A stretch of 34,626 nt of DNA from JAHDCC01 sp964551835 (GCA_964551835.1 CAZKEM010000031.1:1-34626), one strand, 5' to 3'; shown: positions 8,169 to 16,414, counted from the stretch's first letter. Notes: generated by a model not told the origin, from the sequence alone. A program made the numbers and translations.

Positions 8169-9755
8169 CTATTCGCCTGGTATTGGCAGGTCCTGCGGGC
8201 ATTGATGATAGAACCACCCCGCAATGGCGGTGGCGGCAAACACCGCGTCGGATCCGTTGGTTGGGGAACTGTCTTGGTGGAATAGTTCAACATCGACGTG
8301 CGGCATGTCAACCGCTCGAAGGACACCGAACGACCTTACGGTCAGGTCGTGTATCGTGCCTGATTCGTCGACGGTAAGGACTTCGGTCAACAGCCAGGAC
8401 CATGCCATGTGGGTGGCTCCGATGGCGTAAGAACGAAGAACCGTCTCGTCGAGGACTTCGCCGCATTTGACGGCTACCGACAGAGTTGGACCATCGTCGG
8501 TTTCGACGACTGTGACCCGAGCCGACCCGCCGTCGGGAGAAGTCACCCAGCCCGAATCGGTCGCATTGGCCTCGCCACTTTCGGAACGGCTAGCGGCCGC
8601 GGTCAGGAGAAGTGCTTCCACCCAGCCAGCGCCGCGGATGTCGGACGAAGTTGCGGGTCCGGAGACTTCGACTTGTTCTACCACGAGGCCTGGGGCGACT
8701 CGGTTGATTTTGCCTTCGATTCCTGACGTAGCACCTACACGTATAGTTCCGTTGCCGTCGGCCCGTACGCCGCCTGCGACCGGCGGCCTTTTAGGTCCGA
8801 GTTGTGTTGCATCTTCTCGACTGGCCAACACCAAGACCGCTCGACCGTGCTGTGTGCTGAGACTGTGAGCTACCTTGTCTACCGGTGAATCTGTCTTAGC
8901 GCCAAACGCGCCGCCATTGGTTAACGCCGAAGATCGTTGGCCATCGGGGGTCGCCCATGCTGCGTCGGTTTCTAAGTACGCCGGCTCAACCCAGGTGGTG
9001 CGAAGGGTTTGAACCCAGTCGCCGTCAGGAACCTCTAGCGGCCAGCCGTGTTCGGCTGTAGTACGTCGCCCTTGGAGTTTGCCAGCCGCTGTTCGAGCTT
9101 GGTGAAGGGTCTCTCCGACGACCCATTCGCCGGCTGAGTTTCTTACGGCGATGAGTGGATCATCAGGGGCTGTGTCGGCAGAGAACCCGGCCGAGCCAAG
9201 AACGACATCGGTCGACACTTTTTGAGGTACGCCTCCTTCGAGCTGTGCACGCCTGGCGGCTGCGTCGAAGTCGCGTTGGGTGGGTTCTATTGGTTTTTCG
9301 CTGGCGTTCAGGTCCCAGGCTTCGAGAATTGTTTGCCAGCCCGTACATCGGCATAGGTGGGCAAGTAAGGCCTGTTTGACCGGCCCATGATCGCCAATAT
9401 CAACACCTTTGGCCGCAAGGGCGTCTAATCGGATGATGATGCCCGGCGTGCAGAATCCGCACTGGCTGGCGCCGGTTTCGCAGAACGCATCGGCCCACCG
9501 TTGTCGTCGTTCGGGTTCAAGGCCATCGAGGGTGGTAACGCTGCGCCCAGCTACTCTTTTGACCGGTGTAACACATGAAACTCGAGGGGCTCCGTCGACT
9601 AGGACAGTACAGCAACCGCACTGGCCTTGGGGGCTGCACCCGTCCTTTACCGACGTGCACCCGAGTTGGTCTCGCAGTACCCCAAGTAGAGAGTCGCCGT
9701 CGTTGGTGATTGTTACCGACGTGCCATCAAGTTCAAACGAAACCGATTCATCCAC
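8169..9755 (-). CDS. [2Fe-2S] protein fused to a shortened xanthine-dehydrogenase-like molybdopterin domain
   Basis: In this 528-residue protein, residues 1-150 form a complete small-subunit module of xanthine dehydrogenase/CO dehydrogenase type: first cluster C40, C46, C49, C61; second cluster C99, C102, C135, C137. Residues 155-528 resemble the molybdopterin large subunit, with an a/b-hammerhead-like start (FDAAARRAQLEGGVPQKVSTD), GGAFGAK at 281-287 (usually GGGFGGK), GPKRPPV at 320-326 and RGAGWVEA at 374-381. This half is only about 375 residues instead of 750 or more, because a large internal part is missing after residue 390. The usual C-terminal GVGE catalytic glutamate region reads TNGSDAVFAA. 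The frame is intact, so it is not an obvious pseudogene. It may be an electron carrier or a non-hydroxylase relative. Neighbours are MFS transporter and serS. Confidence 0.75.
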   Translation of the reverse strand: MDESVSFELDGTSVTITNDGDSLLGVLRDQLGCTSVKDGCSPQGQCGCCTVLVDGAPRVSCVTPVKRVAGRSVTTLDGLEPERRQRWADAFCETGASQCGFCTPGIIIRLDALAAKGVDIGDHGPVKQALLAHLCRCTGWQTILEAWDLNASEKPIEPTQRDFDAAARRAQLEGGVPQKVSTDVVLGSAGFSADTAPDDPLIAVRNSAGEWVVGETLHQARTAAGKLQGRRTTAEHGWPLEVPDGDWVQTLRTTWVEPAYLETDAAWATPDGQRSSALTNGGAFGAKTDSPVDKVAHSLSTQHGRAVLVLASREDATQLGPKRPPVAGGVRADGNGTIRVGATSGIEGKINRVAPGLVVEQVEVSGPATSSDIRGAGWVEALLLTAAASRSESGEANATDSGWVTSPDGGSARVTVVETDDGPTLSVAVKCGEVLDETVLRSYAIGATHMAWSWLLTEVLTVDESGTIHDLTVRSFGVLRAVDMPHVDVELFHQDSSPTNGSDAVFAATAIAGWFYHQCPQDLPIPGE

Positions 9756-9832
9756 CCGACCAGTATCGGGCGCCGGAACGCTAGCGCCACCCTCGGCTCA
9801 AGATTTGGTAACTTTCCCAGGCGTCGAGGATT

Positions 9833-11038
9833 CTAGGCTTTACCATCTACGGCCTTCGGTGTGGGCCTGCGGTCGAGGCTTCTCATCGCCCAGGCTCCCA
9901 ACGCTGGACCTGGGGCAAGTAACATGAACGCGAAGCCCCAACCCGCGGCATCTCTGACTACGGGAACTAAGAAGATCGTAAACACCGTAAGCACGAAACC
10001 GATCGCTAGTTGCATTGTGAGTGCCGTGCCGAGATAGTTTGGGTCGGTCACTTCGGTGACAATGGTTGAAAACTGGGCGCTATCGGCCACCACCCAAAAT
10101 CCCCAAAACAGGCCAGCGGCGACGACTATCGGCGTCGGAGCATCGACGAGGAATCCAACGAAAGTTGCTGCCAAGGTCGATGCTCGTAATGCCAGTCCAG
10201 CCGCGCTCGCTCGGGAACGTCGATCACTGACCGCGCCGACGTAGACAGAACCTGCTCCTCCTACTGCGATGACGGCGAACGCCGTTAGGCTGGCCGCTCG
10301 ACTTGTCTCGAAGACGTCGCCGTAGAAGGCCGCTATCCAAGCCCACATGGCGTACAGTTCCCACATGTGGCCGAAGTAGCCGATGCTGGCCAACCGGAAG
10401 TGAGGGTTTGCGATTATGGTCGATACTTGGCGAGGGTCAAACGATGCGGCCTTGGTGGCATATGGTCCGTCTTGGCCTCCTAGGTCTGCGATCAACCCGC
10501 CGACGACTGTCAAGGCCGAAGCGGTCAACAGCGTCACTTTCCAGTTGAGCCCGCCGAGGGCGTTTATTAGATGGGGGAGCGCCGATCCAATCGTAAGAGC
10601 GCCAATCATGACGCCCAACGCAAATCCCCGGCTTTGTCGATACCAACTCGACATTGCCTTCAGCGAGGGCGGGTAGACTCCGGCCAGGAACGCTCCAGTA
10701 AGAAATCTCGCTAACAGGGCAATGCCATATGAACCGCCTATCACGACGAAGAGATTGGCGGCCGCAGCGCCGAGTGAGCCAAACAGAAGCAGTCGTCGGG
10801 GCGGAACCCTGTCAGCAAGGTTGACGGCAGTCGAAATCCCAGCTCCAGCTACGAAACCGACCTGCACCATGATCGTCAGCCATGCCCCGGCCGATGAGGT
10901 AAGTGTCCACGTGTCGCGTAGTTGGTTTAGCACCGCAGCGGTCGAAAACCAAGTCGACATGGCGAGGACGAGGGCAACGGCTAAGGTCAGGAGCTGTCGT
11001 CGCCGAGCCTTGTGTTCAATGGCGCTATTTTCAGTCAT
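9833..11038 (-). CDS. Major facilitator superfamily transporter
   Basis: About 401 residues from the ATG at 11038; an in-frame TTG at 11074 would add 12 polar residues. There are about 12 hydrophobic segments, with a basic cytoplasmic loop after TM2 (NLADRVPPRRLLLFGSLG, in the position of the MFS GxxxDRxGRR motif) and a second such loop in the middle (GAVSDRRSRASAAG). The N-terminal signature AMSTWFSTAAVLNQLRDTW is seen in uncharacterised actinobacterial and proteobacterial MFS proteins. The substrate is not readable. The downstream molybdo-protein-like gene lies 77 bases away on the same strand and may be co-transcribed. Confidence 0.85.
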   Translation of the reverse strand: MTENSAIEHKARRRQLLTLAVALVLAMSTWFSTAAVLNQLRDTWTLTSSAGAWLTIMVQVGFVAGAGISTAVNLADRVPPRRLLLFGSLGAAAANLFVVIGGSYGIALLARFLTGAFLAGVYPPSLKAMSSWYRQSRGFALGVMIGALTIGSALPHLINALGGLNWKVTLLTASALTVVGGLIADLGGQDGPYATKAASFDPRQVSTIIANPHFRLASIGYFGHMWELYAMWAWIAAFYGDVFETSRAASLTAFAVIAVGGAGSVYVGAVSDRRSRASAAGLALRASTLAATFVGFLVDAPTPIVVAAGLFWGFWVVADSAQFSTIVTEVTDPNYLGTALTMQLAIGFVLTVFTIFLVPVVRDAAGWGFAFMLLAPGPALGAWAMRSLDRRPTPKAVDGKA

Positions 11039-11137
11039 TCTGGCTGAGTGTGTTGGAGCGGTGTGCCCACCCAACCGTTAGCCTCGTAAGTCTGCTCGCT
11101 ACCCTGGGATCGCATGGTGTTGAGTGTGCCGCGACTT

Positions 11138-11168
11138 CGGATCGCTCACACCTTCTGTTGGCGATCCG
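11138..11168. other. Hairpin in divergent MFS / thioredoxin-like promoter region
   Basis: CGGATCGC at 11138-11145 and GCGATCCG at 11161-11168 form a perfect 8-base inverted repeat with a 15-base loop, about 60 bases before the plus-strand gene at 11227. It could be an operator for either divergent gene. No T-tract follows, so it is not a typical terminator. Confidence 0.35.
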
Positions 11169-11226
11169 GTCGTGCGGCTGCCTCGATCCGATCGAACGGA
11201 CGAGCAGGTTGTATCGTTAGATACTA

Positions 11227-12153
11227 ATGGATCAGGGTGTTTCTAGACGGGCGTTTCTAGCCGGGATCCCGGCGGCGGCGGTAGTTGGCGTGGGAATCTT
11301 CTATTTAAAGAGACCAAAGGATGAGCAGGCGGCGCCAACCCTTGTTCCCCTCTATAGTCCGAATCGGGTTATCGCAGCTGGGATCGAGCAGCGAATTCCG
11401 TTCGCGGTCGTGGATGATGATGTTGCGTCAACGCTGAAAGACGACGACACGGTTAAAGTGCGGGTACTTCAGAACGGCGAAAAGATCGATGAGTTGTCGG
11501 TCGCTGGCAGGGTAGTAGAGCATGATCATGTCGGCGAAGATGTCGACCCTGGACACCAGCATGCGGAGCTGTTCCGGTACTATCCGCTGCGAGCCAACCT
11601 GCCCGATCCTGGCATCTACGATTTAGAAGTTGTGTTCTCGGGTGTGACGGCAACGATGCCCGTTCAGGCGTTCGCCCCGGACGAGATCGGGTTGGTCGTT
11701 CCGGGCGAAAAGATGCCAGCGATTGAGTCGGCGACCGTCAACGATCCAGGTTCTGTCGACACCCTCTGCACGCGGTTTGAACAAGAGTGTCCATTTCACG
11801 ATAAGTCAATTGCAGAACTACTTTCTGAGTCGAAACCGTTCGCGGTCTTGGTGGCGACCCCGGCGTTGTGCGTCACCGCATATTGCGGTCCGGTACTCGA
11901 ACTATTGATCGAAGCCGCTGACAGGTACCCGTCGATTTCGATGTGCCATATTGAGCCGTGGGAGAACGCAGCCGAAGTTGGCAACGACTACTCCAACCCC
12001 GATATCAGGTTTGCCGATTCGGTTGTAGAACTTGGTCTTGAATTCGAGCCCTCTCTTTTCTTGGTCGATGGCAAGGGCGAGTTAGTGGAACGAATCGACA
12101 ATTTGTTTGACGCGACCGAGCTTGATTCGGCCCTGAAGTCTCTGGCTAACTAG
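11227..12153 (+). CDS. Tat-exported thioredoxin-like protein
   Basis: This 308-residue protein starts with a twin-arginine signal (SRRAFLAG at 6-13, then a hydrophobic segment), so it is predicted to be exported folded and perhaps membrane-anchored. Residues about 40-150 form a beta-rich Ig-like domain with a histidine-rich patch (HDHVGEDVDPGHQH, about 99-112). Residues about 165-308 are thioredoxin-like. The motif ATPALCVTAYCGP places C215 and C220 where the CxxC active site lies, but with four residues between them. C181 and C188 form a second nearby pair. Family members with this motif occur beside DUF4395 membrane proteins, as here (next gene 12 bases on). It probably handles thiols or redox partners on the outer face of the membrane. 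Confidence 0.75.
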   Translation: MDQGVSRRAFLAGIPAAAVVGVGIFYLKRPKDEQAAPTLVPLYSPNRVIAAGIEQRIPFAVVDDDVASTLKDDDTVKVRVLQNGEKIDELSVAGRVVEHDHVGEDVDPGHQHAELFRYYPLRANLPDPGIYDLEVVFSGVTATMPVQAFAPDEIGLVVPGEKMPAIESATVNDPGSVDTLCTRFEQECPFHDKSIAELLSESKPFAVLVATPALCVTAYCGPVLELLIEAADRYPSISMCHIEPWENAAEVGNDYSNPDIRFADSVVELGLEFEPSLFLVDGKGELVERIDNLFDATELDSALKSLAN

Positions 12154-12164
12154 GTGAAAATGGA

Positions 12165-12716
12165 ATGTTGACGACTTTGGTCGGGTTTAAACACCTGATG
12201 CGCTCAATTTTCTCATTTCCAAGCGAGGTCAACGAACACTCGGCTCGCCTCGTAGCAGGCGGCGTTGTCATTCAGGTGGTTGGCTATTTGTTCGTCGGTA
12301 GCGGCTGGTTGCTGGCTTTTTTGACGTTCGGGTTCCTGGCCCGAGTTGCCACTGGCCCCACGTTAAGCCCACTTGGCCAGGTTGTCACTCGCTTTGTGAC
12401 CCCAATGGTTGAGTGGATATCGGGGACCGAACCCAAGCTTGTTCCTGGTCCGCCGAAACGATTTGCTCAAGCGATAGGGCTCACCCTGTCGGTGGTGGCC
12501 GCTGGTTTTCATCTAGTTGGCCATTCGGGTGTGGCGACGATCTTCATCGGAGCGATTGGTCTTGCTGCCACCCTTGAAAGCGTTTTTGCCTACTGTCTTG
12601 GATGTCAAATCTTTGGTTATGGCATGAGGGTTGGTCTCGTTCCCGAGGCGATCTGCGAGGCGTGTGGCGACATCACGGATCGACTCCACGCCAACGAGGC
12701 CGTCCAAGCCCGTTAA
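12165..12716 (+). CDS. DUF4395 membrane protein
   Basis: This 183-residue protein has four hydrophobic segments and the family features: the N-terminal SARLVAGGVVIQVVGYLFVGSGWLLAFLTFGFLARVATGPTLSPLG region and the GPPKRFAQAIGLTLS segment. A CLGCQIFGYGM motif in the last membrane region and ICEACG near the C-terminus supply four cysteines. DUF4395 proteins are repeatedly found with thioredoxin-like proteins, and the gene starts 12 bases after the Tat-thioredoxin stop, so the two are very likely one operon. A joint role in moving electrons across the membrane or holding a thiol partner is plausible but unproven. Confidence 0.8.
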   Translation: MLTTLVGFKHLMRSIFSFPSEVNEHSARLVAGGVVIQVVGYLFVGSGWLLAFLTFGFLARVATGPTLSPLGQVVTRFVTPMVEWISGTEPKLVPGPPKRFAQAIGLTLSVVAAGFHLVGHSGVATIFIGAIGLAATLESVFAYCLGCQIFGYGMRVGLVPEAICEACGDITDRLHANEAVQAR

Positions 12717-12759
12717 CGGTTTTCTTGGCTGTGGTTGTGTCACGATGTGTTGAAGCTCG

Positions 12760-13326
12760 TCAGGATTCGAGTTCGCTTAGAAGCCTGTCGACTTGCAGTC
12801 GAAGGAACTCGTCGGTTATCTCTGTGCCGACTTGGCTCGCTCGGAAGTGGATCGGGGCGACCATCAGCTCGATCAGCATCTCCCCGTTGCTAGGTGCCCG
12901 ACATTCACCTCGCTCAACGGCTCGGTCGAAGACCGTGGCCGCGGCACCAAATCGCGCCTGCCAATACGGTGGCCGTAGCGCTGCGAGCTGGGGGCTCGAA
13001 GCTGATGCCGATAGCAACGCTCGCCCGAGCGGAGAGGTGACGGTCTCGCGGACTCGCTCCGCAATCGATGTTAGGTCTGCGGCGAGCGAGCCTTCGTCGG
13101 CGATTGGAACAACATCTTCGGCAACAGCTAAAATACCGGCTAGGACAAGCTCGTCTCGCTCGGCGAAGCGCCGGTAAATTGTCGTCTTGTTGACGCCAGC
13201 AACCGACGCGACTTCATCGACCTTAATCTCGAGGGTTCCGGAGGCTTCGATGACTTCGATGACTGCGGACAGGATCTTTTGGTCGACGACTTTGCCGCGG
13301 CGGTGGGTTGGCTCAGCGATACTCAC
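12760..13326 (-). CDS. TetR-family repressor
   Basis: This 188-residue protein has an N-terminal helix-turn-helix (about residues 14-60: ILSAVIEVIEASGTLEIKVDEVASVAGVNKTTIYRRFAERDELVLAGI) that matches TetR/AcrR regulators. The C-terminal ligand domain has the conserved end segment FRASQVGTEITDEFLRLQVDRLL. It starts two bases after the SRPBCC gene stop, so it is co-transcribed with it. Two matched inverted repeats with GCAAC-N5-GTTGC cores flank the likely promoter (separate entries), which suggests self-regulation of the pair. Confidence 0.9.
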   Translation of the reverse strand: MSIAEPTHRRGKVVDQKILSAVIEVIEASGTLEIKVDEVASVAGVNKTTIYRRFAERDELVLAGILAVAEDVVPIADEGSLAADLTSIAERVRETVTSPLGRALLSASASSPQLAALRPPYWQARFGAAATVFDRAVERGECRAPSNGEMLIELMVAPIHFRASQVGTEITDEFLRLQVDRLLSELES

Positions 13327-13328
13327 GG

Positions 13329-13775
13329 CTAAAAGTCTACCTCACGCCGGGCAGTAACTTCGCCTGCGAGCGCGTCGTTGAAGGCAATGAAACCTTCTCT
13401 CGTTTCGGCCAACATCTTGCCCATGAATGGGATTAGGACTCCGCTGAAGTTCTCTCGATGATCGAGACGCGTGATCCCATTTCCCAAATCGGTGAGCTCG
13501 AAGATGTGCTCGCCATCGAAGATGCCCGACACGAATAGCTTTCCTTTCCAACGGAGGATTCGCCCTGACTCGACTTCGAGGACCTTCGGCGAGAATGACA
13601 TACCCTCTCCGTCGCCTTTCCGAGCCACGACCTTCAGCTGCTCCCCAACGGCCGGCTGACCTTCAACTCTTGCAAAGAATGGGTTCCAATCAGCGTGCGT
13701 CGGGAAGTCAGTGATGACATCCCATACCTCTTTTGGGGTTGCATTGATCTCGATCGTGGTGGTGATGGTCTTCAT
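13329..13775 (-). CDS. SRPBCC-family (START-like) protein
   Basis: This 148-residue protein of the polyketide cyclase/dehydrase type starts MKTITTTIEINATPKEVWDVITDFPTHADWNPFF, the family signature, and ends with a long helix (GFIAFNDALAGEV) that closes the hydrophobic pocket. It probably binds a hydrophobic small molecule; the identity is unknown. A strong ribosome site (AGGGAGG at about 13781-13787) precedes the ATG. Pairing with a TetR repressor suggests the same or a related ligand acts as inducer, which is inference. Confidence 0.88.
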   Translation of the reverse strand: MKTITTTIEINATPKEVWDVITDFPTHADWNPFFARVEGQPAVGEQLKVVARKGDGEGMSFSPKVLEVESGRILRWKGKLFVSGIFDGEHIFELTDLGNGITRLDHRENFSGVLIPFMGKMLAETREGFIAFNDALAGEVTARREVDF

Positions 13776-13791
13776 ACGGTCCTCCCTTAGT

Positions 13792-13806
13792 GCAACACTT
13801 TGTTGC
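13792..13806 (-). promoter_or_regulatory. TetR-type operator, proximal copy
   Basis: GCAAC (13792-13796), five bases, GTTGC (13802-13806): the same core as the distal operator, with starts 49 bases apart. It sits between the ribosome site of the SRPBCC gene and the likely -10 region (CATAAC on the minus strand near 13806-13811), where bound repressor would block transcription. Confidence 0.65.
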
Positions 13807-13832
13807 GTTATGGAAACCGTATCGGGTATCCA

Positions 13833-13863
13833 ACATTAATGCAACCATGTGTTGCATTAATGT
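13833..13863 (-). promoter_or_regulatory. TetR-type operator, distal copy (perfect 13-base inverted repeat)
   Basis: ACATTAATGCAAC (13833-13845), CATGT, then GTTGCATTAATGT (13851-13863) is a perfect 31-base palindrome with a 5-base centre. The inner GCAAC-N5-GTTGC core is identical to the copy at 13792-13806. It is placed upstream of the likely -35 of the SRPBCC-tetR operon. Confidence 0.75.
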
Positions 13864-13962
13864 AAGCTCGCTGCGAGTGGGCTTCTGGCCCCGGCGTAGT
13901 CATCGCGATTACCCGTCCCCTTTTCGACAGTAGGGCCAGTGCTCAGGTCTGCCGGCCTCATG

Positions 13963-14026
13963 AAGTCAAGGTTGCTTTCCTTATTGGAAAGTGACCTTGA
14001 CTTTTGGAAGGTTGCCGTGGTTAGAT
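13963..14026 (+). promoter_or_regulatory. Promoter with -35 inside a large inverted repeat
   Basis: The arms AAGTCAAGGT-TG-CTTTCC (13963-13980) and GGAAAG-TG-ACCTTGACTT (13986-14003) are complementary except for the two central TG bases, around a TTATT loop. TTGACT at 13997-14002 is a good -35 within the right arm. TTAGAT at 14021-14026, 18 bases on, is a fair -10. This points to a regulated promoter for the membrane-protein/XRE pair, possibly bound by the XRE protein itself. Confidence 0.6.
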
Positions 14027-14050
14027 GGTTTTTAACTACGGAAGGTCTTC

Positions 14051-14497
14051 ATGGGTGCTGTTAGCGAGAAATCCACAAAAACTTGGGGGATCGTTTGTTC
14101 TGACGGGTCCGTCAAAGACCGACGAGAAGCGAGCCGGTTCTTCAGAAGTATGGTTCCAGCAATGGGTACATACGCGGTCTTGCTCATCGTCGCAATTCTT
14201 CTACTCGGCGACGATCCTTCGAATCGACGCAAATTGCTAATCTTGCTCCCGGCGATCCCAATGGTCTGGATGGCAAGCATCGTGCTCTCGTCAATTCGCC
14301 GCTCAGACGATTATCAACGACAGTTGCAACTTCGAGCGATCTCATATGGTTTCGCCGTCGCGATGGTTGGTCTCGTGGTGTCCGGCCTGCTAGCCACGGT
14401 GGAGCTTCAGTATCGGGCGACGCCATGGGTCGTGTATGGTCTCGCAATGATGACGTGGGCCATTACCGGCGGCTATCTTCGTAACCAGGACTGCTAA
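14051..14497 (+). CDS. Four-helix membrane protein paired with XRE regulator
   Basis: This 148-residue protein has a hydrophilic N-terminus (about 35 residues with DRREASRFFRS) followed by four membrane segments (about 37-57, 64-86, 98-120, 125-143). A GGAAGG ribosome site at 14040-14045 supports the ATG at 14051. No enzyme motif is seen. Small four-helix proteins are often encoded directly before compact XRE regulators of the next gene's type (MENRLRELRAVKGWSQAELA), where the pair acts as a membrane-linked regulatory unit of unknown signal. The stop overlaps the next start (TAATG). Confidence 0.7.
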   Translation: MGAVSEKSTKTWGIVCSDGSVKDRREASRFFRSMVPAMGTYAVLLIVAILLLGDDPSNRRKLLILLPAIPMVWMASIVLSSIRRSDDYQRQLQLRAISYGFAVAMVGLVVSGLLATVELQYRATPWVVYGLAMMTWAITGGYLRNQDC

Positions 14498-14718
14498 TGG
14501 AAAACCGACTGCGTGAACTTCGGGCCGTCAAGGGCTGGAGCCAAGCCGAACTCGCCAATCGATTGGAGGTTAGCCGTCAGACCATTAACGCAATAGAAAA
14601 AGGCCGGTACGACCCGAGCCTTCCCCTTGCCTTTAAATTGGCCGATGTCTTCTCGGACCGAATAGAGAACATCTTTCACCCGGAAACAGCGCCAAAGGAT
14701 GAGACGGTCGATAGTTGA
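14497..14718 (+). CDS. Compact XRE-family HTH regulator
   Basis: This 73-residue protein is almost entirely one helix-turn-helix domain: RLRELRAVKGWSQAELANRLEVSRQTINAIEKGRYDPSLPLAFKLADVF, with the typical LF...IE-IF end (DRIENIFHP). Such short proteins (YozG/YgzD-like) regulate the operon of their upstream membrane partner. The start overlaps the previous stop by one base, so translation is coupled. The inverted repeat at 13963-14003 is the obvious candidate site, but binding is inference. Confidence 0.9.
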   Translation: MENRLRELRAVKGWSQAELANRLEVSRQTINAIEKGRYDPSLPLAFKLADVFSDRIENIFHPETAPKDETVDS

Positions 14719-14756
14719 GTTCTTCCGGCGCCGCATTGGCCCCGCTCAGAGGCGAG

Positions 14757-15077
14757 TTAGGAGAACGACTGGCCGCAGCCGCAGGAGCGTTGAGCGTTCG
14801 GGTTATCGATACTAAAGCCGGTCTCTTGGAGACCGTCTTTGTAGTCGAGCGTTGCTCCAGTGAGCAGTTGAGCGCTGGCAGTGTCGACAACGACCTTGAC
14901 GCCACCATGTTCGGTTGACTGGTCATCCTTAGCGAACTCGCCATCGAAGAACATTTCGTAGCTGAAGCCGGAACACCCACCGGGGCGCACGGCCACCCGG
15001 AGTGCGAGTGCTTCATCGTCTTCTTCAGTGAGAAGCTGTTTAACTTTTGAAGCGGCAGAATCGGTAACAGTGAGCAT
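14757..15077 (-). CDS. A-type Fe-S carrier (IscA/ErpA/HesB family)
   Basis: This 106-residue protein has the family's three cluster-binding cysteines: C35 (GGCSGFSY) and C99/C101 (SCGCGQSF). It carries or transfers [2Fe-2S] or [4Fe-4S] clusters to client proteins in the cytoplasm. A strong GGAGG ribosome site precedes the ATG. It is divergent from mrp (125 bases between starts), another Fe-S biogenesis protein, so the two may share a promoter region. Confidence 0.95.
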   Translation of the reverse strand: MLTVTDSAASKVKQLLTEEDDEALALRVAVRPGGCSGFSYEMFFDGEFAKDDQSTEHGGVKVVVDTASAQLLTGATLDYKDGLQETGFSIDNPNAQRSCGCGQSFS

Positions 15078-15202
15078 AAAGGGACCTCCGGTACGAATCT
15101 TCAGTTTAGCTTACGAATTGCCTCCACAGACCAATCAATAGCAAGAATCACACCGCTACGAGGCACCGGAAGGGGTGGCTGTGACCTACTATTAACTGCA
15201 CT

Positions 15203-16414
15203 ATGCCTGATTCTTTACCGACAGCCGACGACATCATGGGTGTCTTGACCGGTGTGATCGACCCTGAGTTAGGTAGCAATATCGTTGATTTGGGGATGGC
15301 AAAAGCGGCTTCGGTCAAGCCCGACGGCTCGGTCGAAGTGAAAATATCGTTGACGACGTCGGGTTGTCCGTTGCGGGCCCAGATCCAACGAGACACCAAG
15401 AGTCGCATCGAGTCGCTACCCGGCGTTACGTCGGTTCGGATTATCTGGGGCGAGCTCACAAAGTCCGAAAAAGCCCAGACGATGGCAACCGCACGCAAAA
15501 ACGCGGCCGACAATGCGGGCGAAACCTCGGTCCCGGCTACGACTAGAGTATTGGCGATCTCTTCGGGCAAAGGCGGCGTCGGTAAGTCGTCGGTGACGGC
15601 CAACTTGGCGGCCGCCATAGCGTCGTCGGGGTATAACGTTGGTGTGCTCGACGCCGACATCTGGGGATTCTCTATTCCCCGAATGTTCGGACTGGATGGC
15701 CGCGTCGAGGCTAAAGCACGAGGTGAAGGTGAGCGACCCGCTATCGTGCCTCGACGGATCGACGTCGGCGATAACTACCTAGACGTTGTCTCGATGGGTT
15801 TTCTGGTCGACGACGAATCGTCGGCCCTTCTCTGGCGAGGACTGATGTTAAACCGAGCGGTTCAACACTTTCTTGAAGATGTCGCCTGGGATGACGACCT
15901 CGACTACATCCTGATCGACATGCCACCGGGAACCGGCGATGTCGCAATGGGGTTGGCCAGAATGTTACCCCGAGCCGAAATGATTATCGTCACGACGCCA
16001 GCCAAAGGTGCTCAAAAGGTTGCCGGTCGCGCTGTGTCAATGGCCCGTAAGTCCTTTATGCGTGTCGCTGGGGTCATCGAGAATATGTCGGTCTATGTTG
16101 CCGACGACGGCAGTGAACATCACATATTTGGTACGGGTGGTGGTCAGAGGTTAGCGACCGAAGCCGGAATCGAACTGCTCGGCCAGGTCCCAATCGAGCC
16201 GGCGGTTTCCGAAGGTGGAGACAACGGGCGGCCTGTTGTCTTGGAAGTGGGAGATTCGCCAGCCAAAGCAGCATTTTACGAACTTGCGAACCTGTTGTTG
16301 ACCGAGGTCGCGCCGCCGATAGCGGTCGAAAGTTGCACAGCTCGCCTTTTCGACGCCGTGGATGCGGCGTTAGAGGCTCACGATGAGGCTGCCCCCGGCA
16401 TCGCCGAAGGCTAG
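15203..16414 (+). CDS. mrp: Mrp/ApbC Fe-S cluster carrier ATPase
   Basis: This 403-residue protein has an N-terminal MIP18/DUF59 domain (about 8-90, with the conserved C55 in TTSGCPL) and a P-loop ATPase domain with the deviant Walker A SSGKGGVGKSS (120-130) and YILIDMPPGTGD. It binds Fe-S clusters and delivers them to apo-proteins. The CxxC of many Mrp proteins, normally after the ENMS segment, is absent here (ENMSVYVADDGSEHHIFG). The C-terminus carries an extra tail of about 35 residues (SCTARLFDAVDAALEAHDEA). The gene converges on the MscS-like gene and overlaps its end by 4 bases. Confidence 0.95.
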   Translation: MPDSLPTADDIMGVLTGVIDPELGSNIVDLGMAKAASVKPDGSVEVKISLTTSGCPLRAQIQRDTKSRIESLPGVTSVRIIWGELTKSEKAQTMATARKNAADNAGETSVPATTRVLAISSGKGGVGKSSVTANLAAAIASSGYNVGVLDADIWGFSIPRMFGLDGRVEAKARGEGERPAIVPRRIDVGDNYLDVVSMGFLVDDESSALLWRGLMLNRAVQHFLEDVAWDDDLDYILIDMPPGTGDVAMGLARMLPRAEMIIVTTPAKGAQKVAGRAVSMARKSFMRVAGVIENMSVYVADDGSEHHIFGTGGGQRLATEAGIELLGQVPIEPAVSEGGDNGRPVVLEVGDSPAKAAFYELANLLLTEVAPPIAVESCTARLFDAVDAALEAHDEAAPGIAEG

